From assembly GCA_934462775.1 (NCBI GenBank), contig CAKSIR010000005.1, positions 1 to 33,699 of the forward strand: a stretch of DNA of 33,699 nt, given 5' to 3'. This stretch comes from an uncultured Ruminiclostridium sp. Its GTDB lineage: Bacteria; Bacillota; Clostridia; Oscillospirales; Ruminococcaceae. Position 1 is the stretch's first letter. Each line of letters opens with the position of its first letter. The position numbers were made by a program, and so were the translations under genes. The notes beneath the pieces were generated by a model. It saw nothing but the letters and a program-made list of their open reading frames with translations. It was not told where the DNA came from and did no database searches. This document shows positions 1 through 8,652 of the stretch, one piece after another.

Positions 1-156
1 ATTATGATAAAAGATGAAAAGAATAACTTGATAATAATTGATTCGTTGGGTAACGCTAACAACGCCACAAATCAGAGCAGTAAATTTTTAAGTATTTTTA
101 AACAATACAAGGATTTGATTTCAAATCTAAGAGCTTATCTGTCCGAAGCAATGTAG
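1..156 (+). CDS. C-terminal end of a hypothetical protein (partial)
   Basis: An open frame runs in from the left edge and stops at 154-156. It has an ATG at position 4, but nothing upstream is available to judge whether that is the start. The visible 51 residues are rich in Asn, Ser and Lys and end with a helical-looking segment (YKDLISNLRAYLSEAM). No family is recognised. It is convergent with the minus-strand gene to its right and overlaps that gene's end by 22 bases. It would be one of the few plus-strand genes in the element. It could also be a chance frame. Confidence 0.4.
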   Translation: MMIKDEKNNLIIIDSLGNANNATNQSSKFLSIFKQYKDLISNLRAYLSEAM

Positions 157-443
157 CCGGAAATCAGAAAAGGCGCAATTAGCAGCAGTACCCAAACTAT
201 GATCATACCAAATGGGTCATAGCCAAATTTTTGGTGCGAGATTAATGCTTCAACCCATTTAAAAAGGCTGTTAGGTCCAATCATGAAATTTATAATAAAT
301 GAAGCAGTCCAACTCAACCCTCCAATAGCCATGATAATTTTACCGGCTGCGTCTAAATCGTGCTGGCATAACGCCCCTCCTGCAAACACTAAAACAAGTT
401 CTGCTGCTACAAGGATTACTGTGGTAAGTTCTAAGCTGTTCAT
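135..443 (-). CDS. Small membrane protein of the conjugation region
   Basis: A 102-residue protein with three hydrophobic segments, at about residues 5-25, 33-52 and 75-97. It is very likely an integral membrane protein. The ATG at 443 is chosen over the upstream in-frame start at 485 because AGGAGG lies seven bases before it. It is the gene that follows the PrgI-VirB4 fusion, separated from it by a long hairpin, so a role in the mating channel is likely by position only. No family is recognised with confidence. Confidence 0.72.
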   Translation of the reverse strand: MNSLELTTVILVAAELVLVFAGGALCQHDLDAAGKIIMAIGGLSWTASFIINFMIGPNSLFKWVEALISHQKFGYDPFGMIIVWVLLLIAPFLISGYIASDR

Positions 444-496
444 AATTAACCTCCTAAAAATGTTCCCTTTTAGAGAAAGAAACAACAGATTGATTA

Positions 497-535
497 TTTA
501 AGGTGTTAAGCTAATATTCAGCTTAACACCTTAAA
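497..535 (-). terminator. 16-bp inverted repeat between virB4 and the small membrane gene
   Basis: Arms at 497-512 and 520-535 are perfectly complementary with a 7-base loop. Neither strand has a proper run of T after the stem (TAATCAATC on the minus strand). It is therefore a weak terminator at best. It could instead be a mRNA end-protecting or processing hairpin inside the operon. Confidence 0.5.
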
Positions 536-567
536 AATATACCAAATAGAGAAAGTCAACGCTACGG

Positions 568-3261
568 TCAGTCGTTTTTCATTTCTGTTTGATATTCCTT
601 CTGCACCTCTTTAAAGTTTGTACTGCAAATCTTGTAAATGAGGTTGTCCTGAGGTATTTTCTTTTCAAACGGAATAACCTTTTTGCCGCAAATAATAAGT
701 CCGGAGCCTTTTTCTCCTGACTTTAGGTACATAGCCTGTGAGGGCGATAGCTCAAAAAGGTCAATCAGAGTATCAAGGTCGTGCTTAGCCTGCTGAAGCA
801 GCACGACAAATTCAGTATTCTGGAGCATGGTTTGCGCCTGCTTTGAAGCAATAACCTCAGTGATGTTTTGGGTAATGCCTGTTATTACTCCTCCGTGTTT
901 ACGGATTCGCTTATAAACCTTTGCGAAGAAATCGCCCGAGCGTTCGGATCTGTCAGAGAACATTACGGAGAACTCGTCTATCCACACCCAAGTACGAACA
1001 CCACGCTGTTTATTGGCTATAACTCGCTGCCAGAGAAATTCAAGAATAACGTGAAGTCCAACAGCCGCAAGCTGTTCTCCCATTTCCATAATGTCCATTA
1101 CAAGGAATTTTTTCTTAATATCAATATTGGTAACTCCCGCAAAATTGCTGAAAGAGCCTTTTACATAAAGCTCAAGGGCAATAGCGACGTCGGAAGCTTC
1201 CTGTTCAGGCTGCGCTTTTAGCTCGTTGTAAAAGTCCTCAAGCGTAGGAATGTAGTCTTTATTTCCGCTTGACTGAACAAATGGCTGATATACGTTTTTT
1301 ACACATCGGTCTATAATTGACTTCTCATTCGAGCTAAGCTTAATACCTTTCGCAATCTCTACAACTGACATAATGAATTCGGATTTCATGGAAATCGCAT
1401 TTACGCCTTCTTCTGCGTATGATAGGTCAGTGTCGAATAGGTTAAGGGTAGTTGAGCTTGATGGGGAAAGCTTGAAAATTTCGCCGTCAAATTCTTTTAC
1501 CAGCGGTGCATACTCGTTATCAGGATCGACAACGATTATCTCGTCATTGGGGTACTTCATAAGAACGTCAATAATTTCGGATTTGGTAAACATGGATTTA
1601 CCTGATCCCGAACAGCCTAATGTAAAACCGTTGCTGTTCATTTCATCGGTACGGTCCAATACAATTACTGAATTGGTTATTTTGTTCATGCCATAGCTAA
1701 TACCTGTTTCGGTGTAATATCCACGGTTGGAAAACGGAATGAGTACAGACGCTGCGTCAGACAAAAGATAAGTATTTACATTGTTTCCATTTTTTACAGA
1801 AAAGCGATTTATTCCCATAGGCAGGACGGAATTAAGCCCTTTTTCCTGCTGTCTTACAAAAATATCAAGCTTAACCTGATGCTTGAGAGCTTTGGAACGG
1901 ATAGCCAGTGTCAGTTCTTCAAGCTCGTCTTTTGTTTCGGCAGAAATAGATACGAAAATGCCAACTTCAAACAGCTCGCAGTTAGTACCTGAAAGTCGGT
2001 TTTGTAAATCCTCAAGCTCACGCAGACGGTCAAGGTAACGAAACGGAACGAAATCCTGTCCGCTTTTATGATTGTTTTCTTTGCGTTTCTGAACACGTTC
2101 CTGGGCGCTCAAAATCTCTTTGTTGACTTTATCAAGCGCTTCCGCTTTATCCATGCGGTGGATATGCTTTGAAACCGTGATTTTTTTATTATTGTCAAGC
2201 AAATCCTGAACGAATCCGTCATCGCCCTCACGGTCGAAAGAACGTACATAAAGAACTCGAGTAAAAGATGTTCCAACTTCTATTTCCTTTGCCTTGAACA
2301 CAAACGTGGAGGGAGCTATGTAGTCTTTGATTTTTCCGCCGCGGGAGTAAATATTTTTAGGCAGCAGAAAGTCAATGTTGTCAAATGGATGGTAAAAATC
2401 AAAAAGCACTTTGAATACCTGTTCAATTTCAAGCTGCTTGACGTTTGACTTCAGATGTGAAAAATACTGCTGAAGCTCTCTGTAATATTTGAAAAGAACG
2501 TTTGCATTATCAATCGAGCTTAGCGGGGTATATGATAATGCGATTAACATTACTTTGTCGGCTGACGCAGAGCCGCTGTGAGCGATAAGCCCCTCGTTCA
2601 TTCTTACATATTCTGAAAGAATGTTTTCTTTTATTGTTTTATTTGCAGGAATAAGAGCCTTTTTCAGCTTTTCTGTATTTACAACGGAATTCATAATAAA
2701 TTCCTGATAACCGACATCAGAGGGCAGGGCATTGAGAAGCTTTTGGTAAATTTCATATGTTTCCTGTTGTTCGCTGTCCCTTAAAAGCTGATAATCAAGG
2801 TTTTCAAAAGCAAAAATAAGTGTATATGTATTCTGCTCTGTCAGCAGCAGTCCATTGTCATACGCCTCAATGAACGGGATTGTGCCCTGTGCGGTTTTAG
2901 GAATGGTCATTTTATTTGTGAAATCGAAAAGCTTTTTCTTTCTTTTCATAGAGTTCTCCTTAGTTTCGGTAAATATTCCGTTGGTGCTGTACGGTCGTTT
3001 ATCCGGTCCTTTTAACGCTAAAACCAGGAACTTAAATAGAGATAATCCCTGGATCTTAACAATTCCAAGACCGACAAATAACAACAAGGTGAAAAAAACA
3101 ATTGTCATTATACCGTTTATATCCATAACGTTGTAAAGCAGCGCTATTTCAATGCCTGAAACTACAAGACCGATAACTGCGGTTACTATCTGAGATACGG
3201 TCATTCCCATCAGCAATGCACCGTTTCGGATAATATTTTTTGTTATTTTAACTCTTATCAT
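568..3261 (-). CDS. virB4: PrgI-VirB4 fusion, conjugation ATPase
   Basis: This 897-residue protein powers the type IV secretion channel. Residues 1 to about 90 match a PrgI membrane protein: two membrane helices at about 25-47 and 50-70, then VKIQGLSLFKFL and a KRPY-type end. From about residue 105 it is a VirB4/TraE ATPase, with Walker A GCSGSGKS near residue 550 and Walker B VWIDEFSVMF near 760. PrgI and VirB4 are normally separate adjacent genes. The start at 3261 has AAGGAG seven bases upstream. A second ATG at codon 105 (2949) has its own AAGGAG, so a VirB4-only form may also be made. It follows virB6 by 15 bases in the same operon. Confidence 0.95.
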   Translation of the reverse strand: MIRVKITKNIIRNGALLMGMTVSQIVTAVIGLVVSGIEIALLYNVMDINGIMTIVFFTLLLFVGLGIVKIQGLSLFKFLVLALKGPDKRPYSTNGIFTETKENSMKRKKKLFDFTNKMTIPKTAQGTIPFIEAYDNGLLLTEQNTYTLIFAFENLDYQLLRDSEQQETYEIYQKLLNALPSDVGYQEFIMNSVVNTEKLKKALIPANKTIKENILSEYVRMNEGLIAHSGSASADKVMLIALSYTPLSSIDNANVLFKYYRELQQYFSHLKSNVKQLEIEQVFKVLFDFYHPFDNIDFLLPKNIYSRGGKIKDYIAPSTFVFKAKEIEVGTSFTRVLYVRSFDREGDDGFVQDLLDNNKKITVSKHIHRMDKAEALDKVNKEILSAQERVQKRKENNHKSGQDFVPFRYLDRLRELEDLQNRLSGTNCELFEVGIFVSISAETKDELEELTLAIRSKALKHQVKLDIFVRQQEKGLNSVLPMGINRFSVKNGNNVNTYLLSDAASVLIPFSNRGYYTETGISYGMNKITNSVIVLDRTDEMNSNGFTLGCSGSGKSMFTKSEIIDVLMKYPNDEIIVVDPDNEYAPLVKEFDGEIFKLSPSSSTTLNLFDTDLSYAEEGVNAISMKSEFIMSVVEIAKGIKLSSNEKSIIDRCVKNVYQPFVQSSGNKDYIPTLEDFYNELKAQPEQEASDVAIALELYVKGSFSNFAGVTNIDIKKKFLVMDIMEMGEQLAAVGLHVILEFLWQRVIANKQRGVRTWVWIDEFSVMFSDRSERSGDFFAKVYKRIRKHGGVITGITQNITEVIASKQAQTMLQNTEFVVLLQQAKHDLDTLIDLFELSPSQAMYLKSGEKGSGLIICGKKVIPFEKKIPQDNLIYKICSTNFKEVQKEYQTEMKND

Positions 3262-3276
3262 ATAATCTCCTTGTTA

Positions 3277-4149
3277 TTATCCTGCAAGCAGGTCGTTAAG
3301 GAATCGCGGCGGTTTAACAATCATTACGCCCATAGAAATTAAAATCAGACCGGTATATCCTACGTTTGTGCCATATCCATAAAGGTCGTCAATAGTAACA
3401 GACGATGGATCCAGCATTGTCATAGAAGCGACCCAGTATTTTGCCATAGCGTACACAAGTGCAATGAATACAACCTGAAATACAGCGCCCAAAAACGTCG
3501 AAATGAATTTACGGAAATATGATTTTGTTCCCTCGCCGGCAATGCAGGCAAAGAAAATAGGCGATACCGTTACAAGTGCTGTTAACTCAAAGGTTCGCAT
3601 TACAAGCTTAATTATAATGAGTGTTGCAACAATGCCGACTCCTAATAAAATAAGCAGGAACGGGAGGAGAGCCACTATTCCGAGAAGCAGGTCAACAATA
3701 TCACCAATAACGGGTATATCTGATGACGGCAGCAGCTCACTGACTGTAACACCGTCAAGAAATCCCATTTCACTTGTGTTTGACGCAAGGTCGATTACGG
3801 ATGTAGCAATATCGTTGCCGCAGCTGATGATGAGCATACAAACCCAGGACGCAAGGTCAATCCACAGCTTTGCAAGAAAAATCCTTGCACCGACCTTTAT
3901 GGCTCCTCTGAGTGAAAACAGCTCATACTGTGCGGCAGATTCCATTATGTTAATGCCGATAAGAAGTAGGCATAACGAGTAAGCAAATGTGCGCATTATT
4001 GGCTCAAACAGGGCGGCGAAATCCGATACTGAAATGCCCGCTGAATTTCCGGTTATATCAACAATGCCGATTCCGCTGATGTTTTCTCCCAGAACTGAAA
4101 GTAAATCGTTCACCCAGGATATAACGGTGTCAAATAATGAAAAACTCAT
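3277..4149 (-). CDS. virB6: VirB6/TrbL-like polytopic conjugation channel protein
   Basis: About 290 residues with five to six hydrophobic segments (for example SLCLLLIGINIM, LLLGIVALLPFLLILLGVGI and VVFIALVYAMAKYWV). The size, topology and place directly before PrgI-VirB4 fit the VirB6-like inner-membrane channel component of Gram-positive conjugation systems. The ATG at 4149 is preferred. An in-frame TTG at 4161 overlaps the stop of the upstream lipoprotein gene but sits one base from AGGAGG, too close to use. The spacing from AGGAGG to the ATG is about 13 bases, which is rather long. Assignment rests on topology and context, since the family is weakly conserved in sequence. Confidence 0.8.
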   Translation of the reverse strand: MSFSLFDTVISWVNDLLSVLGENISGIGIVDITGNSAGISVSDFAALFEPIMRTFAYSLCLLLIGINIMESAAQYELFSLRGAIKVGARIFLAKLWIDLASWVCMLIISCGNDIATSVIDLASNTSEMGFLDGVTVSELLPSSDIPVIGDIVDLLLGIVALLPFLLILLGVGIVATLIIIKLVMRTFELTALVTVSPIFFACIAGEGTKSYFRKFISTFLGAVFQVVFIALVYAMAKYWVASMTMLDPSSVTIDDLYGYGTNVGYTGLILISMGVMIVKPPRFLNDLLAG

Positions 4150-4157
4150 TTTCTCTT

Positions 4158-4688
4158 TCAATCCTCCTCAATTGCGTTGATATATATTTCTGACAATTCA
4201 ATCTGTCCAAGTAAATTTTCCTCAATGTATTTATCGTAAAATATAAATGAATAGTGTATGTCTGTAACCGTTTTTTCGTTGTCGTTTGAATTCGGATGAG
4301 AGATATATGTCTTTGAATAGCCCACATAGGTTGCAATAACTTTGTTTATCATTTTTTTGCTGATGGACGAAATATTTACGTTGTTGGTTAATGCGGCGAT
4401 TATGATAATCTTACATTTATTATCGGTAAACGCGGCAGAATTGTGGGTGTATGCCATACCGGAACAGGATTCGCTTGTTCTGATTTCTTCTTCGTATTTA
4501 TTCCAGCAATCATCAGCAATGTCATAAAGCTTTTTTAGTTCGTCCTTTGTCACTTCCGGGGTGTAATCTCCCTCGCTTGATGGAAATAACCAGCCTATAC
4601 TTCCGCCTACAACCGTTGTTGTGATACAGCCGCTGAATGTCATTACAGCAAATACCGTCAGAAAAAGAAAACACAGTATACGCTTCAT
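4158..4688 (-). CDS. Putative lipoprotein of the conjugation operon
   Basis: A 176-residue protein with a lipoprotein signal: a short positive start, a hydrophobic core and the lipobox MTFSGC, with Cys20 or so as the acylation site. It should be anchored to the outer face of the membrane. A short Gly/Ser/Pro-rich linker is followed by a globular domain with no recognised family. The start ATG at 4688 overlaps the stop codon of the upstream gene (ATGA), so translation is coupled. By position it may be a surface or channel accessory of the mating apparatus, or an exclusion factor. Both are guesses. Confidence 0.8.
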   Translation of the reverse strand: MKRILCFLFLTVFAVMTFSGCITTTVVGGSIGWLFPSSEGDYTPEVTKDELKKLYDIADDCWNKYEEEIRTSESCSGMAYTHNSAAFTDNKCKIIIIAALTNNVNISSISKKMINKVIATYVGYSKTYISHPNSNDNEKTVTDIHYSFIFYDKYIEENLLGQIELSEIYINAIEED

Positions 4689-5488
4689 CTTGTTTGACCT
4701 TTCTCAACCTTACTGATATTTGCAATAAAGTCTTTTGATACAGACAATACTTTTTTAGTGACCGCAACTACTTGTCCTGCTGCCGGAACTGCGCTTACAG
4801 CTTTTTCAACAGATTTGCCGGCTGCGACTTTAAATGCAGAGCTGTTAAGCATTTTTCTGCCCTCATCTGTTATTTTTGCTAAACCGTTTTCCGATATTTT
4901 AACAAGCCCTTTTTCTTGCCACTTGCCAACATTGTCGCATATCTTCTGCGCCAATTCTTTATTCGGATTAAGTATGATTTCGTTAAGGTTAAGGTTATCC
5001 GTGAAACGATATACGTTAAAATCGGCATGGGTCCCGTCAAGTTCAACGCCGAAGCTTTGCTCATATAATGCAGGATTTTTCTGCGCTTCGGTCTGGTCTG
5101 CGATAGCAGCTTTTTGAAATTCCTTTGAATTTATGTATTCCTGCCCTTTAGGAGTTATGCTGATGGTTCCGTTTTCTACATCAACATCAATGTACCCCAT
5201 TTTTTCATACTGGATAAGGTTATCTATAACCGCGTTTTTAACCTTGAAATCATCAATGCTATCGAGAACGCCTCTTGATAATATCTTGTTTGACTTAAAA
5301 TAACACAGGTCAGTTGGCTTTCCGGTAAATACGAATCCCTGAGCATTCAGATTATCAAGGTTTTCCTTTGCCTTTCCGGCAAAATGTTCATAGATTTGTT
5401 TTCCAAGCGCAAAAACTTCTTTTCCATATCGGAAAGAATTGTTCAATGCGTTTTCTATGTTGTGAAGCTGTTCATTTTCATCGTACAT
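4685..5488 (-). CDS. Conjugation-region protein with two winged-helix-like repeats
   Basis: 267 residues, no family recognised. Two similar units are visible: one around residues 95-135 (YEKMGYIDVDVENGTISITPKG..., ending SKEFQKAA) and one around 190-225 (WQEKGLVKISENGLAKITDEG..., ending SSAFKVAA). Each looks like the recognition helix plus beta-wing of a winged-helix fold with a following helix. The C-terminus is Ala/Val/Lys-rich and may be amphipathic. The ATG at 5488 is preferred over the GTG at 5497 because GGCGG lies eight bases upstream. It sits between virD4 and the lipoprotein/virB6 genes. DNA binding is inferred from the wing-like pattern only. Confidence 0.75.
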   Translation of the reverse strand: MYDENEQLHNIENALNNSFRYGKEVFALGKQIYEHFAGKAKENLDNLNAQGFVFTGKPTDLCYFKSNKILSRGVLDSIDDFKVKNAVIDNLIQYEKMGYIDVDVENGTISITPKGQEYINSKEFQKAAIADQTEAQKNPALYEQSFGVELDGTHADFNVYRFTDNLNLNEIILNPNKELAQKICDNVGKWQEKGLVKISENGLAKITDEGRKMLNSSAFKVAAGKSVEKAVSAVPAAGQVVAVTKKVLSVSKDFIANISKVEKGQTR

Positions 5489-5503
5489 AATTTTCACCGC
5501 CTT

Positions 5504-7612
5504 TTACATAAAATCCTCAGATGAAAATTCATCATCTGCCATAAACTCTTCTTCCTCATCATCTGATTGAGATACGACATTTGCCATATCATCAATATCG
5601 GAAATTGGAACTTCAGAGGTGCTGTTGTCTGCTGAGTCTGCTGATTCAAACAATTCTTTGAGCCGTATCTGCTTTATTTCATCATCTGACAGTCCGTCGG
5701 CATTTTCACTTGAATTAAACAATGCGGCAAGCTTTACTTGTCTATCATCGTCATAATTTTGCTCCATCATTTCTTCTACTTTTGAGGGAGAGGGCTTATT
5801 GCCGCCTGAACGGCGAAGTTCATAAAGCTCTGCGTATTCCTTATTTATATCCGTGTTTTTGTCAGACGGAAAAGGTCCGCCAACCTCCTTTATCAATGGG
5901 TGCGACAAAGTATCAAATTTTTGCAGATAAAATGGGCTGAATTCATCAATGAACACTATGCAGTTACCGCCGTATTTTTTGCTGTACTTATTTACAGCGA
6001 TGATTTTTGGTAGCTCAGTTACCTCTACAAGATCACGGGTGTCATAATGCTCCGAGCGTGAACCGCCGCCCTGACCTCCCCTGTTGTAGCTGCTTGATTC
6101 GGAACGTACTGTCGTTTTACCGAGCTTTTCTGAAATATATTTGCGGGTGTCAGTATCCTGCGAACCAAGGTATAAGAATAGAGAACAGTTTCCGATAATC
6201 GATTCCCATGTCTTTTCATATAAAGCCTTTAGCTGCGATAATCCCTGAAGAACAATGCACAACCTGATATTGTGCGAACGAACAACTGCAAGCGTTTCAT
6301 TAAAGTTCGGAATTTGTCCGATGTTTGCAAATTCGTCCAGTTCGCAGGATACAAGCAATGGCAGCTTACCATTATGCTTGAAGTTAGCACAGTACATCAA
6401 TCGCTCGAAAAGCTGACTGTAAAATATATTTATAATTGACTTATAGGGATTTCGTGCAGGAGGCGTAATTACAAATATTGCTGTTTTTTCAACGCCTATA
6501 TTGTCAAAATCCATTTCGTCGCTTGCAGTAAGCAAATCCACAGCTTCAACTGTCCATAAGCCTAATCTTGTGGACAGCGTCTTTGCTATGCCGCCCATAG
6601 TCTGTTCAGGCGTTCCCTTGACGGAAGCCCATATAATGCTTGCTGCGTCCTGCGGATATGTCAACGCGTGTGTTGCCATGCAGCGAGCAAGTTCACATTT
6701 GGGATCTACAACTCCATCGTCATAGCTGAGCGAGCTTACAAGCCTGACAACACGACCAAATGTTTTGGTTTCACTTTCGGTTTTGAAGAGATAAATCATT
6801 ATTGCCGAAAGCAAGTCTTTTGCGGAGTTCGACCAGAAATCATCCTTTTCGCCTTCGCCGCTTGTGTTTTTCATGAAAAGGTCGGAAATTGAAATAACGT
6901 CCTGCTCTGAGCGCATATACATAAATGGATTATATGTATTTGTAAGCTCAACATTTATAAGGTTAAGAACTCTGACTCTGTATCCGTTCTTTTTAAGAAG
7001 CTGTGCTGTGTCTTTATATAATTCTCCTTTAGGGTCAGTCACAACATAACTGCCGAACATTCCCATTATGTCCGGTTTGATTTTTCTGAATGATTTGCCC
7101 GCGCCCGAACCACCGATAACCATTTCATTCAGATTGTGCGGAACATAAGAAACCTTATTGCTGTTTTTGATAGAAGCGTAAAAATCGTTTCCCATCGGAA
7201 TACCGGTTGTATCTTTAAACTGTTGCTCGTCCTTTGAGGTTGCCCAATCAGCGCTGCCTTTTTCAATACCCTTGTAATCTCTGTCAGCCTGATTGCCTGC
7301 TGCCAAAAAGAAAAAAAGGATAATTGTTAGGTGTATCCACCACATAGACGTTATCTGTGTCAAGCTTATTTCTCCTACTAAACCTATGGTGACAGGAACT
7401 GAAAACACAGGGTTTCCTATAAAATCAAGAAATGGGATAAGCAGTTTTATAGAGAATTCAGCTGCACTTTCCTCAAGGGCGTAACAATGCCATAAATAAA
7501 TTATGAAGTTTACTGCGGCAAATACAAACAATTCTGTTATTATTGCAGCTATGATATAACCTTTATATTTTTTTCTGCTCGAAGAAAGCTTGTTTCTGTT
7601 TTTTCTTTTCAT
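5504..7612 (-). CDS. virD4: VirD4/TraG-type coupling ATPase
   Basis: A 702-residue type IV coupling protein that delivers the relaxase-DNA complex to the secretion channel. The N-terminus has two membrane regions (about residues 15-40 and 75-100). Walker A GGSGAGKS lies near residue 165, followed by VVTDPKGELY, and Walker B ELDEFANIG lies near 420 with the motif LQGLSQLKALYE after it. The C-terminal tail, about 100 residues, is strongly acidic (SDDEEEEFMADDEFSSEDFM). An acidic tail is common in coupling proteins and may dock relaxosome partners. ATG 7612 lies two bases after the stop of the preceding 54-aa gene, with no clear ribosome site, which indicates translational coupling. Confidence 0.96.
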   Translation of the reverse strand: MKRKNRNKLSSSRKKYKGYIIAAIITELFVFAAVNFIIYLWHCYALEESAAEFSIKLLIPFLDFIGNPVFSVPVTIGLVGEISLTQITSMWWIHLTIILFFFLAAGNQADRDYKGIEKGSADWATSKDEQQFKDTTGIPMGNDFYASIKNSNKVSYVPHNLNEMVIGGSGAGKSFRKIKPDIMGMFGSYVVTDPKGELYKDTAQLLKKNGYRVRVLNLINVELTNTYNPFMYMRSEQDVISISDLFMKNTSGEGEKDDFWSNSAKDLLSAIMIYLFKTESETKTFGRVVRLVSSLSYDDGVVDPKCELARCMATHALTYPQDAASIIWASVKGTPEQTMGGIAKTLSTRLGLWTVEAVDLLTASDEMDFDNIGVEKTAIFVITPPARNPYKSIINIFYSQLFERLMYCANFKHNGKLPLLVSCELDEFANIGQIPNFNETLAVVRSHNIRLCIVLQGLSQLKALYEKTWESIIGNCSLFLYLGSQDTDTRKYISEKLGKTTVRSESSSYNRGGQGGGSRSEHYDTRDLVEVTELPKIIAVNKYSKKYGGNCIVFIDEFSPFYLQKFDTLSHPLIKEVGGPFPSDKNTDINKEYAELYELRRSGGNKPSPSKVEEMMEQNYDDDRQVKLAALFNSSENADGLSDDEIKQIRLKELFESADSADNSTSEVPISDIDDMANVVSQSDDEEEEFMADDEFSSEDFM

Positions 7613-7614
7613 AA

Positions 7615-7779
7615 TTAACGACACAGACCATTTGAGCGGCGGCGGAGTTCTTCGCCGCGCTTTTCAAGGTCTTTATCCAGCTGTTCATCTCTTTCCGGAA
7701 TGCTGTATGTACTGTCTATGCGGTCTGGAAGCCCGTCGTGATCCTTATCGTACATTTCGTCCATGCTTTTATCAATCAT
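7615..7779 (-). CDS. 54-aa protein with an EF-hand-like acidic loop
   Basis: A short charged protein. The start at 7779 is chosen because its ATG overlaps the stop codon of the upstream gene (ATGA) and AGCAGG lies nine bases before it. Residues 11-22 read DKDHDGLPDRID, which fits the calcium-loop spacing with acidic residues at positions 1, 3, 5, 9 and 12. The remainder is charged and probably helical, ending Arg-rich (GEELRRRSNGLCR). It is coupled both to the SpoVG gene before it and to virD4 after it. Calcium binding is a pattern-based guess. Confidence 0.7.
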   Translation of the reverse strand: MIDKSMDEMYDKDHDGLPDRIDSTYSIPERDEQLDKDLEKRGEELRRRSNGLCR

Positions 7780-8597
7780 CTTTTCATACCTGCTTTCTTT
7801 TCTGATGAGATTTCCTTTTGCATTTTGTTTCGGCAATTCTTAAGTGCCTCTTCATCTTGAATGTTTACCATAAAAATCGCCTTGTTATCATCGGTTACTT
7901 TGCCATGATAAGGTATTCCCTGACTGTCAAGCTCAGCCGCAAGCTTGTTGATGAGCTTCTCGCTGGATACTCTTAAGTAGCTTATCTCGTCTTTTTCGCC
8001 TAAATCCTTGTATTCAGTGTTGCCGATAAATGCTGTGTTTACCAATGCATTGTATTTGTTAAGCACAGCATTTATAAGTTTTTCCCTGAATTCAGCTGTA
8101 ACCGGGTGAGCTATATCGTGCCATTCATTTTCTTTGTCCTGATATGCAGGTAACTGAACAAATGCACCTTTTTTGCCCTCGACAACTCTTATGCCGCCGA
8201 TTACCACTCTTTCGCTTAATGTAATGCTGCCGTGTGCCTTAATATTGCTGTTCTCATCATCGTAAAGCTTAAGCGAAACCTTTACGCTTGGCATTTCGAT
8301 AGGTTTATTTTCTTCTTTTTCTGTAGGATTGTTATACTCATTCAAAACAGCGTCAAACAATTCCTTACGCATTTCGGCTGTGATTGGGTAAGCAACATCA
8401 TTATAGAATTTCTTACCGTCTGAATTTACCGCAACCCACGACGGCATTTGTACAAACAAGGATTTTTCACCATTGCGGTCCGCTTCAACAAGCTTTATGC
8501 CATGAATAGCTATATGACCGTTCAATACGGCGGTAGCATAAGCTTTTGTTTTTGATGTGTTTTCATCATTCTTTGTTAAATTTATCTTTAAGTCCAT
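7776..8597 (-). CDS. Tandem SpoVG-domain protein
   Basis: 273 residues with two SpoVG domains and a third small C-terminal domain. Domain 1 (about 15-90) and domain 2 (about 105-183) both show the SpoVG pattern: a beta region, H/GGI+.VE, F.QMPS/LPAY, then DVAYPIT/DIAHPVTAE.R and AVLN.YN. Known SpoVG proteins are single-domain nucleic-acid-binding regulators of about 90 residues that form dimers, so this looks like a covalent dimer. The C-terminal part (about 200-260) resembles the ends of three other proteins of this element. The ATG at 8597 is chosen for its ribosome site AGGCAGG seven bases upstream. It lies between the pilin and virD4 genes, so a regulatory or single-strand-DNA role in transfer is plausible. 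Confidence 0.88.
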   Translation of the reverse strand: MDLKINLTKNDENTSKTKAYATAVLNGHIAIHGIKLVEADRNGEKSLFVQMPSWVAVNSDGKKFYNDVAYPITAEMRKELFDAVLNEYNNPTEKEENKPIEMPSVKVSLKLYDDENSNIKAHGSITLSERVVIGGIRVVEGKKGAFVQLPAYQDKENEWHDIAHPVTAEFREKLINAVLNKYNALVNTAFIGNTEYKDLGEKDEISYLRVSSEKLINKLAAELDSQGIPYHGKVTDDNKAIFMVNIQDEEALKNCRNKMQKEISSEKKAGMKR

Positions 8598-8620
8598 TTC
8601 TGACCTGCCTTTCAAGTTGT

Positions 8621-8642
8621 GTGTGCAGCCGAAGCTGCACAC
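8621..8642 (-). promoter_or_regulatory. UUCG-tetraloop hairpin after the pilin gene
   Basis: On the minus-strand transcript, GTGTGCAGC and GCTGCACAC form a perfect 9-bp stem closed by TTCG, giving the exceptionally stable C(UUCG)G loop. It begins 10 bases after the pilin stop codon. No T-run follows; the ribosome site of the SpoVG gene does. It is therefore more likely an intercistronic stability element than a terminator. Confidence 0.75.
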
Positions 8643-8652
8643 TGTTTCTCAA

